From Roseicyclus persicicus (GTDB lineage: Bacteria > Pseudomonadota > Alphaproteobacteria > Rhodobacterales > Rhodobacteraceae): DNA of 64,000 nucleotides. The notes beneath the pieces are model-generated. The model had not been told where the DNA came from, did not search any database, and saw nothing but the letters and a program-made list of their open reading frames with translations. The stretch is from contig NZ_JAAZQQ010000005.1 in assembly GCF_012395815.1 (NCBI RefSeq), positions 1 through 64,000 on the forward strand, given 5' to 3'. The position numbers were made by a program, and so were the translations under genes. Below are positions 1-8,368 of this stretch, one piece after another. The first letter of the stretch is position 1, and each line of letters opens with the position of its first letter.

Positions 1-44
1 CGGGCCCATTCCGCGTCGCTCATCCAGTAGTGCCCCTTGCCCAT
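1..44 (-). CDS. Probable transposase, N-terminal 14 codons only (cut by window edge)
   Basis: An ATG preceded six bases upstream by a strong GGGAGG ribosome binding site opens a frame that runs off the left edge. The visible residues read MGKGHYWMSDAEWAR. The 'sDAEWa' pattern close to the start resembles the N-terminus of IS5-type transposases, which usually continue into a proline-rich stretch. That identification rests on about a dozen residues, so it is tentative. The 75 bases to its right contain a GGGA-A-TCCC near-palindrome and could hold the end of the element, but no terminal inverted repeat can be matched because the other end lies outside the window. Confidence 0.4.
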   Translation of the reverse strand, partial: MGKGHYWMSDAEWA

Positions 45-118
45 GATCCCCCTCCCGGATGGTCGCGGACACTGAATCACCACAGGAGATACTTGGGAAT
101 CCCTATTGAGTACGGAGC

Positions 119-889
119 CTAGGGCAGATCCAGCCAGTCCGCGAGGCGCGGCAGGAGCGGGCGCAGGTAGGCGATGGCACGCGGCGCTGCCGCGGCCCCT
201 GTCCAGGGCGCGATGCCGTGGAGGGACAGCCGGTGCAGGAGCACCGCCTCGCCCGGGGCCAGCGGCAGTTCCACCCGCGCGCAGGTGTCGAAGCAGCGCC
301 GGCGCGCGGCCTGGTAGGTCGCGGTCACGTCGATCTCGCCCCAGCGCCCGGGCGGGACCCCGGCAAAGGCGGCCCGGAACGCCCCGCGCATGACCTCGTG
401 CGACCCCTCCCACACCACCAGCGGCGCGGCCCCGGCCCCGCCGCCCGTCAGCGCCAGCCCGAGGATGTAGCCATGCGGCTCGCGCAGGTGGCGGCGCTTG
501 TCCGGCCCCTCGGGCAGCAGCCCGTCCAGGTGCGCCGCGTCGCGCCGGAGGCGATAGGCATGGGCGGTGTCGGTCTCGCCCTCGTCCCGGCCCGGGTAGC
601 CCGGCCAGGTGACGGAGACCTGCGCGGGGTGCAGGGCCAGGCGCCCCGCGACCGCCTCGGCCGCGTCGCGCGCGGCACCCGCCAGCGGCGGCCCCTGCCC
701 CACCCGGCCGTCGGCGTCGTTCGGCAGCACGTCGACGCCCGCGAACCACGTCCCGGCGTGACGCAGCCAGCGCGCCCGGAGCGCGGGGTTGTCCACCGCG
801 GCCAGCGCCGGGCCGCGCGCGGCCGCGACCCAATCGAGCACGGCGGGCTCGGCCGGAAAGACCTGCCAGCCGCGCCCGAGCCAGCCCAT
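119..889 (-). CDS. Phytanoyl-CoA dioxygenase-like (Fe/2-oxoglutarate) protein
   Basis: A 256-residue protein with the elements of a non-haem iron, 2-oxoglutarate-dependent dioxygenase. It has an H-x-D pair (AAHLDG) in the first half of the cupin core. A distal histidine lies in a LHRLSLHGIAPW segment, followed by an arginine (RAIAYLRP) that could hold 2-oxoglutarate. There is no signal peptide or membrane segment, so it should be cytosolic. The ATG shares one base with the TGA of the upstream TauE-type gene (TGATG), so the two are translationally coupled. The substrate is not evident. The exporter partner suggests an acidic or sulfonated product, but that is inference. Confidence 0.6.
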   Translation of the reverse strand: MGWLGRGWQVFPAEPAVLDWVAAARGPALAAVDNPALRARWLRHAGTWFAGVDVLPNDADGRVGQGPPLAGAARDAAEAVAGRLALHPAQVSVTWPGYPGRDEGETDTAHAYRLRRDAAHLDGLLPEGPDKRRHLREPHGYILGLALTGGGAGAAPLVVWEGSHEVMRGAFRAAFAGVPPGRWGEIDVTATYQAARRRCFDTCARVELPLAPGEAVLLHRLSLHGIAPWTGAAAAPRAIAYLRPLLPRLADWLDLP

Positions 890-1710
890 CAGAACAGCGC
901 CTTGCGCAGCATGTTCCCCGCCATCACAAGGATGAACACCGCGAAGGCGCGCTTCAGCGGCTTCGCGTCCATCGCGTGGGCCAGCCGCACGCCCCAGGGG
1001 GTCGTGACCAGCGTCATCGCCACCACGGCGACGAAGGCCACCAGGTTCACCTGCCCCACGGTGAAGGGCGGCCGGTTGTCGGCAAGCCCCGGCACCAGCA
1101 GGAAGCCGATCACCGAGGGCACCGCGATCAGCATCCCGAAGCCCGCCGCCGTGGCGACCGCCCGGTGGATCGGCACCGCGTAGAGCGTCATCAGCGGCAC
1201 CCCGAAGCTGCCGCCGCCGATCCCCATCAGCACCGACAGGAAGCCCAGCACCGGGCTGGTGACGGCCCGGCCCCAGCCCGTCGGCATCGCGTCGCCCAGC
1301 CGCCAGCTGTCGCGCCCGAAGCCGAGGTAGAGGCCGACGATCAGCCCCAGCACCCCGAAGATCACCATCAGCACCTCGCCCCGAAGGCCCGTCGCCGCGA
1401 CCACGCCCAGCACCGCGCCGATCCCGATGCCGAGGCCCCAGCCCTTCAGGATGTCCCAGTCCACCGCGCCGCGCTTGTTGTGCGCCAAGAGCGACCGGGC
1501 CGAGGTGACGGCGATGGTGGCAAGCGACGTGGCGAGGCAGATCTGCATCAGCCCCTCGGGGCCGTAGCCCAACCCTTCGAAGGCGAAATAGAAGGCCGGC
1601 ACCAACACGATGCCGCCCCCCACACCCAGCATCCCCGCGATGATCCCGGCAAAGCCGCCGATCAGCAGGACAAGGGCCAGCATGGGCAGGAATTCGGTCA
1701 TCTCGGGCAT
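889..1710 (-). CDS. TauE/SafE-family sulfite/organosulfonate exporter
   Basis: An integral membrane protein of 273 residues with about eight hydrophobic segments. It carries the two glycine-rich repeats typical of the TauE/SafE (DUF81) family: GGFAGIIAGMLGVGGGIVL near the N-terminus and SVLMGIGGGSFGVPLM in the second half. The family moves sulfite, sulfoacetate or related small anions across the inner membrane. The chosen ATG has a GGAG site ten bases upstream; a longer in-frame start at 1785 would add a non-hydrophobic, arginine-rich tail. It is coupled to the dioxygenase-like gene downstream. The substrate cannot be read from the sequence. Confidence 0.85.
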   Translation of the reverse strand: MPEMTEFLPMLALVLLIGGFAGIIAGMLGVGGGIVLVPAFYFAFEGLGYGPEGLMQICLATSLATIAVTSARSLLAHNKRGAVDWDILKGWGLGIGIGAVLGVVAATGLRGEVLMVIFGVLGLIVGLYLGFGRDSWRLGDAMPTGWGRAVTSPVLGFLSVLMGIGGGSFGVPLMTLYAVPIHRAVATAAGFGMLIAVPSVIGFLLVPGLADNRPPFTVGQVNLVAFVAVVAMTLVTTPWGVRLAHAMDAKPLKRAFAVFILVMAGNMLRKALF

Positions 1711-1810
1711 GGGCGTGGGTCTCCGTCTGGTCGCGCGAGGGCCCGGTAGACCAGCGGGCGCCGGGGCGAAAGGGCCGTGCCACACAGCCGGTTGTGCGGT
1801 GACGCAGGGC

Positions 1811-2809
1811 TCAGGCCGCCCGCGCCGTCACCTCGGCCAGCGCGCGCTCCACCACCTCGGGGCCCGCGCCGTCGCGGTGCGCCTCCTCGGACAGCCGCCG
1901 CTTCCAGCCGCGCGCGCCGGGCCGCCCGGCGAACAGCCCCAGCATGTGCCGCGTGACCTGGTTCAGCCGCCCACCGGCGGCCAGGTGCGCCTCGATGTAG
2001 GGCAGCATGTCGAGCGCCACCTGCTCGGCCGTGCGCCCCGTGCCCGCCTGCCCGAAGATCGCCCGGTCGGCATCCAGCAGGATGTCGGCGGGCGTGTGGT
2101 AGGCCGCCCGCCCGATCATCACCCCGTCCATGCCTGCGTCGAGCTGCGCCTGGGCCTCGGCAAGGCTGGAAATGCCGCCGTTGATCGACAGGTGCAGATG
2201 CGGAAAGTCGCGCTTCATCGCGTGGACGAGGGGGTAGTCGAGCGGCGGGATCTCGCGGTTCTCCTTCGGGCTGAGGCCCTGCAGCCACGCCTTGCGCGCG
2301 TGGATGGTGAAACGCGTGACGCCCGCGGCCGACACGGCCTGCAGGAAGGCCGGCAGCACCTCCTGCGGCTCCTGCTCGTCCACCCCGATCCGGCATTTCA
2401 CCGTAACCTCCACCGGGCTGGCCGCGATCATGGCGGCCACGCAGTCGGCCACCAGCCCCGGCCGCTCCATCAGGACGGCGCCGAAGCACCCCGACTGCAC
2501 CCGGTCCGACGGGCAGCCGACGTTGAGGTTGATCTCGTCATAGCCGTAGCCCGCCGCGATGCGGGTCGCCTCGGCCAGCTCGGCGGGGTCGGAGCCGCCC
2601 AGTTGCAGCGCGACGGGGTGCTCGGCCGGGTGATACGCCAGAAGCCGATCGCGGTCGCCATGGACCACGGCCGGCGCCGTCACCATCTCGGTGTAGAGCA
2701 GCGCGCGCGCCGACATCAGCCGGTGGAGATACCGGCAGTGGCGGTCGGTCCAGTCCATCATCGGGGCGACGGACAGCCGTGCGGCCCGGGTGGCGGCGGT
2801 CGGGGTCAT
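1811..2809 (-). CDS. dusA: tRNA-dihydrouridine synthase DusA
   Basis: A 332-residue flavoenzyme that reduces uridine 20/20a in the D-loop of tRNAs using FMN and NADPH. The N-terminus has the APMMDWTDRHCR motif, and the catalytic cysteine is Cys99 in NLNVGCPSD. FMN and RNA-contacting stretches follow (VKCRIGVD, HARKAWLQGLSPKENR, SINGGI, GVMIGRAAY). HARKAWLQGLSPKENR is characteristic of the DusA branch rather than DusB or DusC. Start chosen at the ATG with a GAGGAG site eight bases upstream; the open frame extends further but only as low-complexity sequence. It appears to be a single housekeeping gene. Confidence 0.95.
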   Translation of the reverse strand: MTPTAATRAARLSVAPMMDWTDRHCRYLHRLMSARALLYTEMVTAPAVVHGDRDRLLAYHPAEHPVALQLGGSDPAELAEATRIAAGYGYDEINLNVGCPSDRVQSGCFGAVLMERPGLVADCVAAMIAASPVEVTVKCRIGVDEQEPQEVLPAFLQAVSAAGVTRFTIHARKAWLQGLSPKENREIPPLDYPLVHAMKRDFPHLHLSINGGISSLAEAQAQLDAGMDGVMIGRAAYHTPADILLDADRAIFGQAGTGRTAEQVALDMLPYIEAHLAAGGRLNQVTRHMLGLFAGRPGARGWKRRLSEEAHRDGAGPEVVERALAEVTARAA

Positions 2810-2915
2810 GCGGCGATCTCCTCGGGCCCGCCCGGTCCTTGGGCGGAGGCGCGGGCCATAGCATAGGCGCAGCGGGCCGCCTCTGCCACCCCGACCCGTC
2901 GCGGGTGCCGGGCCG

Positions 2916-3689
2916 TCAGGCCGAAGCGGGCAACCACGGCCGAAGCCACCCCAGCGTTGGCTCGGTCGGGCCGCCCGGCCTGTACTCGGCGCCAATGGGG
3001 GCGTCATAGCCCAGCCGCGCCAGCTCGGCGAAGATCGCGGGGTAGTGCAGTTCGCCGTGATCGGGCGCGCCGCGGTCGGGGACGGCGGCGATCTGCACAT
3101 GGCCGATCCGCGGCAGCAGCGCGCCCAGCCGGTGGATCACGTCGCCCTCGGTCCGGCCGACGTGGTAGCAGTCGAACATCAGCCGCAGGTTGTCGGCGCC
3201 GACCCGGTCCATGATCGCCACCGCCTGGTCCGTCGTGCGCAGGAAATAGCCCGGCGCGTCGTGCCGGTTCAGCGGCTCGATCAGGATGGTCATGCCCTGC
3301 TCCGCCGCCAGCGCGCAGGCGTGGCGCAGCGTGTCGACGAAGGCGGCCTCGGCCTCGGGCCCCTGCGCGCGGCCCGCCATCACGTGCACCGCCCGCGCGC
3401 CGATCGCCGCGCCGTAGCTCACGGCCTCCGCCACCGCCGCGCGCGCCTCGGCCCCCCGTCCGGGCAGCGCCGCCAGCCCGTTCTCGCCGGCGGCCACGTC
3501 GCCGCGCCGGGTGTTCAGCCCCAGCATCGGCAGGCCGGTCTCGGCCAGCGCCTGCGCCACATCGTCCGCCGGCGTGTCATAGGGCCAGTGGCATTCCACG
3601 GCGGCAAAGCCCTGTGCCCGCGCGGCGTGGATCGCCCGGGGCAACGGCAGCTCGGTCCAGAGAAAGCCGAGGTTGGCGGAAAATTTCAT
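2916..3689 (-). CDS. otnI: 2-oxo-tetronate isomerase OtnI (hydroxypyruvate isomerase family)
   Basis: A 257-residue TIM-barrel protein of the hydroxypyruvate isomerase / xylose isomerase-like family. It starts MKFSANLGFLWTELP and carries the metal-binding acids in ILIEPLNRHD and MFDCYH, with a late GAEYRPGG segment. In the described tetronate pathway OtnI interconverts 2-oxo- and 3-oxo-tetronate. Its start overlaps the end of otnC by four bases and it is the last gene of the ltnD-otnK-otnC-otnI run. That context favours OtnI over hydroxypyruvate isomerase (Hyi), which shares the fold. The role is assigned mainly by the operon. Confidence 0.85.
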   Translation of the reverse strand: MKFSANLGFLWTELPLPRAIHAARAQGFAAVECHWPYDTPADDVAQALAETGLPMLGLNTRRGDVAAGENGLAALPGRGAEARAAVAEAVSYGAAIGARAVHVMAGRAQGPEAEAAFVDTLRHACALAAEQGMTILIEPLNRHDAPGYFLRTTDQAVAIMDRVGADNLRLMFDCYHVGRTEGDVIHRLGALLPRIGHVQIAAVPDRGAPDHGELHYPAIFAELARLGYDAPIGAEYRPGGPTEPTLGWLRPWLPASA

Positions 3690-4336
3690 GTGTCCCACTC
3701 CACATCGAACCGGGTGACAAGGCGCTGCACCTCGCCGGGGGTCAGCATCCGGGGCGACAGGCCGCGCGTCAGCATCGCCAGGCGCGCGGTGTCCTCCAGC
3801 TCCTCGATGGCGTTGCAGGCGGCCTCGACATCCGCGCCGGCGACGACCGGCCCGTGATTGGCCAGCATCACCGCCGACCGCTTGCCCGCCAGCCCCCGCA
3901 CGGCGTCGCCCATCGCCGGATCCCCCGGCAGGAAAAAGGGCAGGAGTTTGACCCGGCCCAGCTTCATGATGGCGTAGGGCGTCAGCGGCGGCAGGAAGTC
4001 GTCGGGGTCGACATCGGGCATCATCGACAGGGCGACGGCGTGGCAGGAATGCAGGTGCACCACCGCGCCCGCCGTCGACCGCGTGTCGTAAAAGGCGGCG
4101 TGGAGCGGCATTTCCTTGGTCGGCGGGTCGCCGTCGACCAGCCGCCCCGCGGCGTCGAAGCGCGACAGGCGGCCGGGGTCGAGCCGGCCGAAGCTGGTGC
4201 CCGTGGGGCTGACCAGCAGGCCGCCATCTGGGGTGCGGGCCGAGATATTGCCGGTGCTGCCCCCGGTCAGGCCGCGGTCGAACAGCGACTTGGCCAGCAG
4301 GCAGATCCGGTCGCGCAGGGCGGCTTCGGCGGTCAT
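3686..4336 (-). CDS. otnC: 3-oxo-tetronate 4-phosphate decarboxylase OtnC (class II aldolase family)
   Basis: A 216-residue class II aldolase/adducin protein. Zinc-binding histidines lie in AVVHLHSCHA (His94, His96), Glu75 lies in TKEMPLH, and a third histidine is in ANHGPVV. The N-terminal GGSTGNIS and SPTGTSFG loops, which bind phosphate in this family, are intact. OtnC decarboxylates 3-oxo-tetronate 4-phosphate to dihydroxyacetone phosphate, feeding lower glycolysis. It overlaps otnK upstream and otnI downstream by four bases each (ATGA), so translation is coupled. An L-fuculose- or L-ribulose-phosphate aldolase would have the same fold, but the neighbouring OtnK fixes the assignment. Confidence 0.9.
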   Translation of the reverse strand: MTAEAALRDRICLLAKSLFDRGLTGGSTGNISARTPDGGLLVSPTGTSFGRLDPGRLSRFDAAGRLVDGDPPTKEMPLHAAFYDTRSTAGAVVHLHSCHAVALSMMPDVDPDDFLPPLTPYAIMKLGRVKLLPFFLPGDPAMGDAVRGLAGKRSAVMLANHGPVVAGADVEAACNAIEELEDTARLAMLTRGLSPRMLTPGEVQRLVTRFDVEWDT

Positions 4337-5604
4337 GGTCGGTCCAGCACCCTCTGGGCATCGGTGAAGAAATCGCGCTGGCCGAAGTTACCCGACTTGA
4401 GCGTGAGGGCAATCTGCCGCCCCGCCGAGGTGCAGTAGGTCCAGGGCACGCCCGGCGCGATCTCGGCCCCGATGTCCAGACGGTCCACCCCCAGCGCCTG
4501 CGTCACCGCGCCCGAGGTCTCGCCCCCGGCCACGATCACCCGCCCGGCGCCGGCATCGCGCGCCGCGACGGCACAGGCGGCCAGCGCCTGCTCCACGATC
4601 TCGCCGGCCCGCGCCGCGCCCAGCCGCGCCTGCGCCGCCTTGACGCGGGCGGGCTCGGCGGTGGCGTAGACCAGCGGCGCGCGGCCCAGGTCCTGCGCGG
4701 CCAGCCAGGACAGCGCGGGGGCCACGCCGGTCTCGGCCAGGGCCAGCGGGTCGAGCCGGAACCCGGGCGCGCCGGTGTCGAGGTAGGCGGCGACCTGCGC
4801 GTTCGACATCGCCGAGCAGCTGCCCGACAGGATCACCGTGCCCTGCGCCACCGCGGGCCGCGCCGCCGCCCGCACGTCCGCCGCGACGAGCCCGTCGGCC
4901 CGGTAAAGCCCGGGCAAGGGCATGGCCAGCGCCGAGCCCCCGGTCTGCAGCGGCATGTCCCGGCAGGCGGCGGCGATGCTGTCGAGGTCCTCCGGTGCCA
5001 CGGCATCGACGACCACATGGGCCACCCCCTGCCCGCGCAGATCGGCCAGCGCGGCGCGGATGGCGCCGGGGCCCTGCGCCACGCACAGCCGGTCGACCAG
5101 CCCGACGGGGCGCGTGACCTGCGGCCCGAGCAGGCGCATCAGGTTGCTGTCGCGCATCGGCGTCAGCGGGTGGTCCTTCATCGGGCTTTCGTGCAGCGGC
5201 TGCCGCCCCACGAACAGGTGCCCCATGAAGATGCTGCGCCCGTTTTCCGGGAAGGCGGGGCAATAGATCGTCTGGTCGGTGCCGAGGTCCGCCATCAGGG
5301 CCTCGGCCACCGGGCCGATGTTGCCCTCGGGCGTGCTGTCGAAGGTGGAACAGTATTTCCAGTAGAACCGCCGCGCCCCGGCGGCGCGAAGCCAGGCCAG
5401 CGCCGCCCGCGTCTCGGCCACCGCCTGCGCCACGGGGGCGGTGCGCGACTTGAGCGCGATCACCTCGAACGGGCTGGGGTCCGCGGGCGGCCCGTCCGGC
5501 ACGCCGATGCGGAGCGACACCGGCATCCCGCTGCGCGCCAGGAGGCCGGCGAGGTCGGTGGCGCCGGTGAAGTCGTCGGCGATGCAACCCAGGACCGTCG
5601 TCAT
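4333..5604 (-). CDS. otnK: 3-oxo-tetronate kinase OtnK (DUF1537 family)
   Basis: A 423-residue four-carbon acid sugar kinase of the former DUF1537 family. The N-terminal domain begins IADDFTGATDLAGLLA, the substrate-binding signature. The C-terminal nucleotide-binding domain has the VIVAGGETSGAVTQALG motif. OtnK phosphorylates 3-oxo-tetronate at O4, producing the substrate of OtnC. Its ATG overlaps the stop of ltnD by four bases, and its end overlaps otnC by four. Length and both domains are normal for the family. Together with LtnD it makes L-threonate (or D-erythronate/D-threonate) the most likely nutrient. Confidence 0.93.
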   Translation of the reverse strand: MTTVLGCIADDFTGATDLAGLLARSGMPVSLRIGVPDGPPADPSPFEVIALKSRTAPVAQAVAETRAALAWLRAAGARRFYWKYCSTFDSTPEGNIGPVAEALMADLGTDQTIYCPAFPENGRSIFMGHLFVGRQPLHESPMKDHPLTPMRDSNLMRLLGPQVTRPVGLVDRLCVAQGPGAIRAALADLRGQGVAHVVVDAVAPEDLDSIAAACRDMPLQTGGSALAMPLPGLYRADGLVAADVRAAARPAVAQGTVILSGSCSAMSNAQVAAYLDTGAPGFRLDPLALAETGVAPALSWLAAQDLGRAPLVYATAEPARVKAAQARLGAARAGEIVEQALAACAVAARDAGAGRVIVAGGETSGAVTQALGVDRLDIGAEIAPGVPWTYCTSAGRQIALTLKSGNFGQRDFFTDAQRVLDRP

Positions 5605-6512
5605 GCCGACGACCCGTCATCCGCGCCCGGCAGCGTCAGGTTGGCGTTGCGCGCGTAGACCTTGGCCACCGCGGCGTCGTCCTCGTGGCCCAGCCCCGAG
5701 CCCGCCGCCGCCAGGAACTGCTGCAACGCCGCCGCCGCCAGCGGGGCGCCGAAGCTGGCGCTGCGCGCGATGTCCAGCACGATGCCCAGGTCCTTCGGCC
5801 AGATGTTCACGCTGGAGCGCGGGGTGTAGTCGCCGTCGACGACATGGGGGCCGCGGTTCTCCAGCATCCACGACGTGCCCGCGCATTGCGGGATGACCTC
5901 CATGAAGGCCCGCGGCGACACGCCCTGCGTCATGCCGAAGGTCATCGCCTCGGCCATGGCGGCGATGTGGACGCCGGCGAGCAGCTGGTTCACCGCCTTC
6001 ATCGCCGACCCGGGGCCCGCGGCGTCGCCGAGGCGGTAGACCTTCTCGGCGGTGGCCGACAGCACCGGCTCGGCCGCGGCAAAGGCGTCGGGCGTGCCCG
6101 AGGCCAGCACCGTCAGCGCCCCCGCCGCGGCCTTGGCCGCCCCGCCCGAGATCGGCGCGTCGAGGTAATGCACGCCTTGGTCCCGGCAGCGCGCCTCCAT
6201 GGCGCGGGCAAAGGCCGGCGCGACGGTGGCGCAGGCGATCACCACGCTGCCGGGGCGCATCCGGGGCACCACGCCGTCGGCCCCGAACAGAACCTCCTCG
6301 GTCTGGGCGGCGTTCAGCACGACGACCATCGCGGCCGACAGCTGCGGGGCGACCTCGGCCAGCGCGCCCGGCGCACCGCCCTCGGCCCGGAACCGGGCGA
6401 CGGCGGCGGGGTTCACGTCGAAGCCATGCACCCGGAGGCCGCCCCTCAGGGCCGAGGCGGCGATGCCGTAACCCATGGATCCAAGGCCGATCACTGCAAC
6501 GGTTGGGGTCAA
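5601..6512 (-). CDS. ltnD: L-threonate dehydrogenase LtnD (beta-hydroxyacid dehydrogenase), TTG start
   Basis: A 303-residue NAD-dependent 2-hydroxyacid oxidoreductase of the 3-hydroxyisobutyrate dehydrogenase family. It has the Rossmann GLGSMG (9-14), the substrate loop DAPISGG (about 118-124) and the catalytic lysine in MKAVNQLLAG (Lys172, with Asn175). It would oxidise L-threonate to 2-oxo-tetronate, the first step of the operon. No ATG fits: the frame starts at a TTG with a GAGGAGA site seven to eight bases upstream, and the next in-frame methionine would remove the dinucleotide loop. It is the first gene of the four-gene tetronate operon. No dedicated regulator is adjacent. Confidence 0.88.
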   Translation of the reverse strand: MTPTVAVIGLGSMGYGIAASALRGGLRVHGFDVNPAAVARFRAEGGAPGALAEVAPQLSAAMVVVLNAAQTEEVLFGADGVVPRMRPGSVVIACATVAPAFARAMEARCRDQGVHYLDAPISGGAAKAAAGALTVLASGTPDAFAAAEPVLSATAEKVYRLGDAAGPGSAMKAVNQLLAGVHIAAMAEAMTFGMTQGVSPRAFMEVIPQCAGTSWMLENRGPHVVDGDYTPRSSVNIWPKDLGIVLDIARSASFGAPLAAAALQQFLAAAGSGLGHEDDAAVAKVYARNANLTLPGADDGSSA

Positions 6513-6708
6513 GTCTGGGTCTCCTCGAAATGGGTCGGGACAGCGGATTCCCCGGAAAACGGGCCATGCCCGTCGTCGTGCACCGACAGGCGGGGGTTCG
6601 GCAAGGGCCGGACCTGCGCCCCTTGCCCCGCACCGCCGCGGGGGGCGGCACGCCGCCGGCCCCCGTGGACCGGGCAGGACAGCCGCCCCGGCCTCCGGTG
6701 CGGGCAGG

Positions 6709-7335
6709 TCAGAAGATCTGGGCGATCGCGAAGGCGCCGCCGCCGAGGATCGCGGCGACAAGGACGGTGGCGAGGGCCGAGGCCACCAGCCCCGCCACAA
6801 GCCACACGCCGTCCCGCTCGCTCAGCGCGAGGCCCAGCGCGATGATCGCCAGCGCCGGCGGGCCGTTGGCGAAGGGGATCGGCAGGAACAGCAGCATCGC
6901 CATGGCGAGGCAGGCCAGCCCGATGACGCGGTCGATCCCGGCCGAGGCCGCCGGCCACAGGCGCGGCCGCGCCAGCCGCTCGATGCGCTCGACCCAGGGC
7001 AGCGCGGCGCGCACGATCCGCTGGAAGCTGGCGCGGTCCACCGACCGGTTGCTCAGCGCCCGCGGCAGCCAGACCGCGGGCCGCCCCACCAGCAGCTGCA
7101 GCGCTACGATCATCAGGGGCAGGCCCGTGATGACCGAGGATCCCGGCAGGTAGAGAAACACGTTCGGCACCGCGAACAGCACCATCAGCGGCGCGAAGCT
7201 GCGGTCGTGGAGGCCGGAGATCAGGTCGCCCAGCGCGATGCGGGGCCCCAGCCCGGCCTCGAGGTCGCGCAGCACGTCCGACAGGCGGCGGCGCGCATCG
7301 CCGGGGACCGGGGCAACGTCGGGGTGGATGGTCAT
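6709..7335 (-). CDS. ExoD-family membrane protein
   Basis: A 208-residue protein matching the exopolysaccharide synthesis ExoD family. A hydrophilic N-terminal third (about 1-45, with LSDVLRDLEAGLG) is followed by hydrophobic segments around residues 50-85 and 140-208. Family hallmarks include FAPLMVLFAVPNVFLYLPG and LPIPFANGPPALAIIALGLA. ExoD is needed for polymer production and alkali tolerance in rhizobia, but its molecular activity is unknown. It is a single gene, divergent from the small membrane protein at 7951 across a 615-base gap. The ATG was chosen because the longer open frame above it is alanine/arginine-rich with no family similarity. Confidence 0.8.
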   Translation of the reverse strand: MTIHPDVAPVPGDARRRLSDVLRDLEAGLGPRIALGDLISGLHDRSFAPLMVLFAVPNVFLYLPGSSVITGLPLMIVALQLLVGRPAVWLPRALSNRSVDRASFQRIVRAALPWVERIERLARPRLWPAASAGIDRVIGLACLAMAMLLFLPIPFANGPPALAIIALGLALSERDGVWLVAGLVASALATVLVAAILGGGAFAIAQIF

Positions 7336-7950
7336 GCCGCGCGACCCGGCAGCCCGGGCCAAGGGCGCGGGCCGCCCCGCCAGGGCGGCGGGGCCGAAAG
7401 ATCGACAGACGGGCATTCCATGCGACGCACCCAAGACAGGCCCGCTCGGCGGGACGCCCCGGCGCACATCCCCCCGGCCCGTGACCCGGTCACGCGAGGG
7501 GGGGAGACGATGCAGCGGAACCCGAGCGAGGAACAGGTGGAGATCGGCCGCCGCCGTTCAATCCACCGGGCCGGAATTCTTTTTTTCAGGGGCCCCTTGC
7601 GCGCCCGGCCGCCCGACATGATCTTGAGGCGGCCGACCCAGGGGACAGGGGCCGCCGACCGCGACCCTGCCCCTGCGCTGACCGGCAAGACGCGCCCGGC
7701 GCCTCCGGGCCGGAGACCTCGGTCTTGACGTCGCCCCGCTGGCAGTTCGCGCTGTCCGCCCCGGTTCCCCCGACCGGCCCCGCCTTTTCCATTCGGTCCC
7801 TTCCGCCGCGCCACCGGATGCCGCGCTGCCCGACCGCGCCGCCGGCCCGCGCCGCCGCTTCGGCGGCCCCGCGCCGCGCGCCCTGATCCCCCATCCCGCC
7901 GCCGCTGCCGGAGAGGTCCGCAGCGCGGCCCGCCTCGAAAGGCCCCCACG
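7336..7950. other. 615-base intergenic region between divergent genes
   Basis: No convincing gene is present. The open frames that cross this stretch are arginine/glycine-rich and typical of random GC-rich sequence. It should hold the promoters of both the ExoD-like gene (leftward) and the small membrane protein (rightward). Two things stand out: a perfect 15-base palindrome, CGTGACC-C-GGTCACG, at 7480-7494, and the only low-GC patch of the area, GGAATTCTTTTTTTC near 7572-7586. Either could be a regulatory element. No RNA gene was recognised. Confidence 0.5.
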
Positions 7951-8352
7951 ATGTACCATACCGCCGCCCTCGTCACGAGCCTCGGCAGCCTCGCGCTCGT
8001 CTGCCTCATCTACTACTGCAACCTGCTGTCGCGGCCCGGCAGCTGGCTGCGTTCGGAAACCCTCGGCATGATGGTCCTGTCCACGCTGACGGGGCTTTAC
8101 CCGATCGCACTGGGCACCACCGCGCTGGCGATGTGGTCGTCGCTGTCGGGCGGGGTGTCGCTGCGGGCGTTCCTGTCCGCGGGCGTCGACCTGGTCTCGG
8201 TGGCGGCGGTGATCGCCACGGCGCTGGTGTTCCGGGCGCTGGTCAAGGAGACCTACCGCCGGCTGCGCGGCGAAACCGTCGTGACGCCGTTCACGCCCAA
8301 GCCCCGTGGCACGCCCGACATGCCGTCGCCCAGCACCCGGCGCGCGGCCTGA
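7951..8352 (+). CDS. Small hypothetical membrane protein
   Basis: A 133-residue protein that I do not recognise. It has three likely membrane segments, near residues 6-26 (VTSLGSLALVCLIYYCNLL), 38-60 and 75-95 (LVSVAAVIATALVFRALV). A basic, proline-rich cytoplasmic tail follows (KETYRRLRGE...KPRGTPDMPSPSTRRAA). Codon use matches its neighbours. Its stop lies 16 bases from the stop of the convergent LysR gene. No function can be given. Confidence 0.65.
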   Translation: MYHTAALVTSLGSLALVCLIYYCNLLSRPGSWLRSETLGMMVLSTLTGLYPIALGTTALAMWSSLSGGVSLRAFLSAGVDLVSVAAVIATALVFRALVKETYRRLRGETVVTPFTPKPRGTPDMPSPSTRRAA

Positions 8353-8368
8353 CGCGGGCCGGCCGGCC

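Noticed and set aside
7332-8009. A 225-codon minus-strand frame in the 7336-7950 gap
   Set aside because: Composition is random-like (Arg/Gly runs), it overlaps the start of the small membrane protein, and no ribosome binding site supports it.
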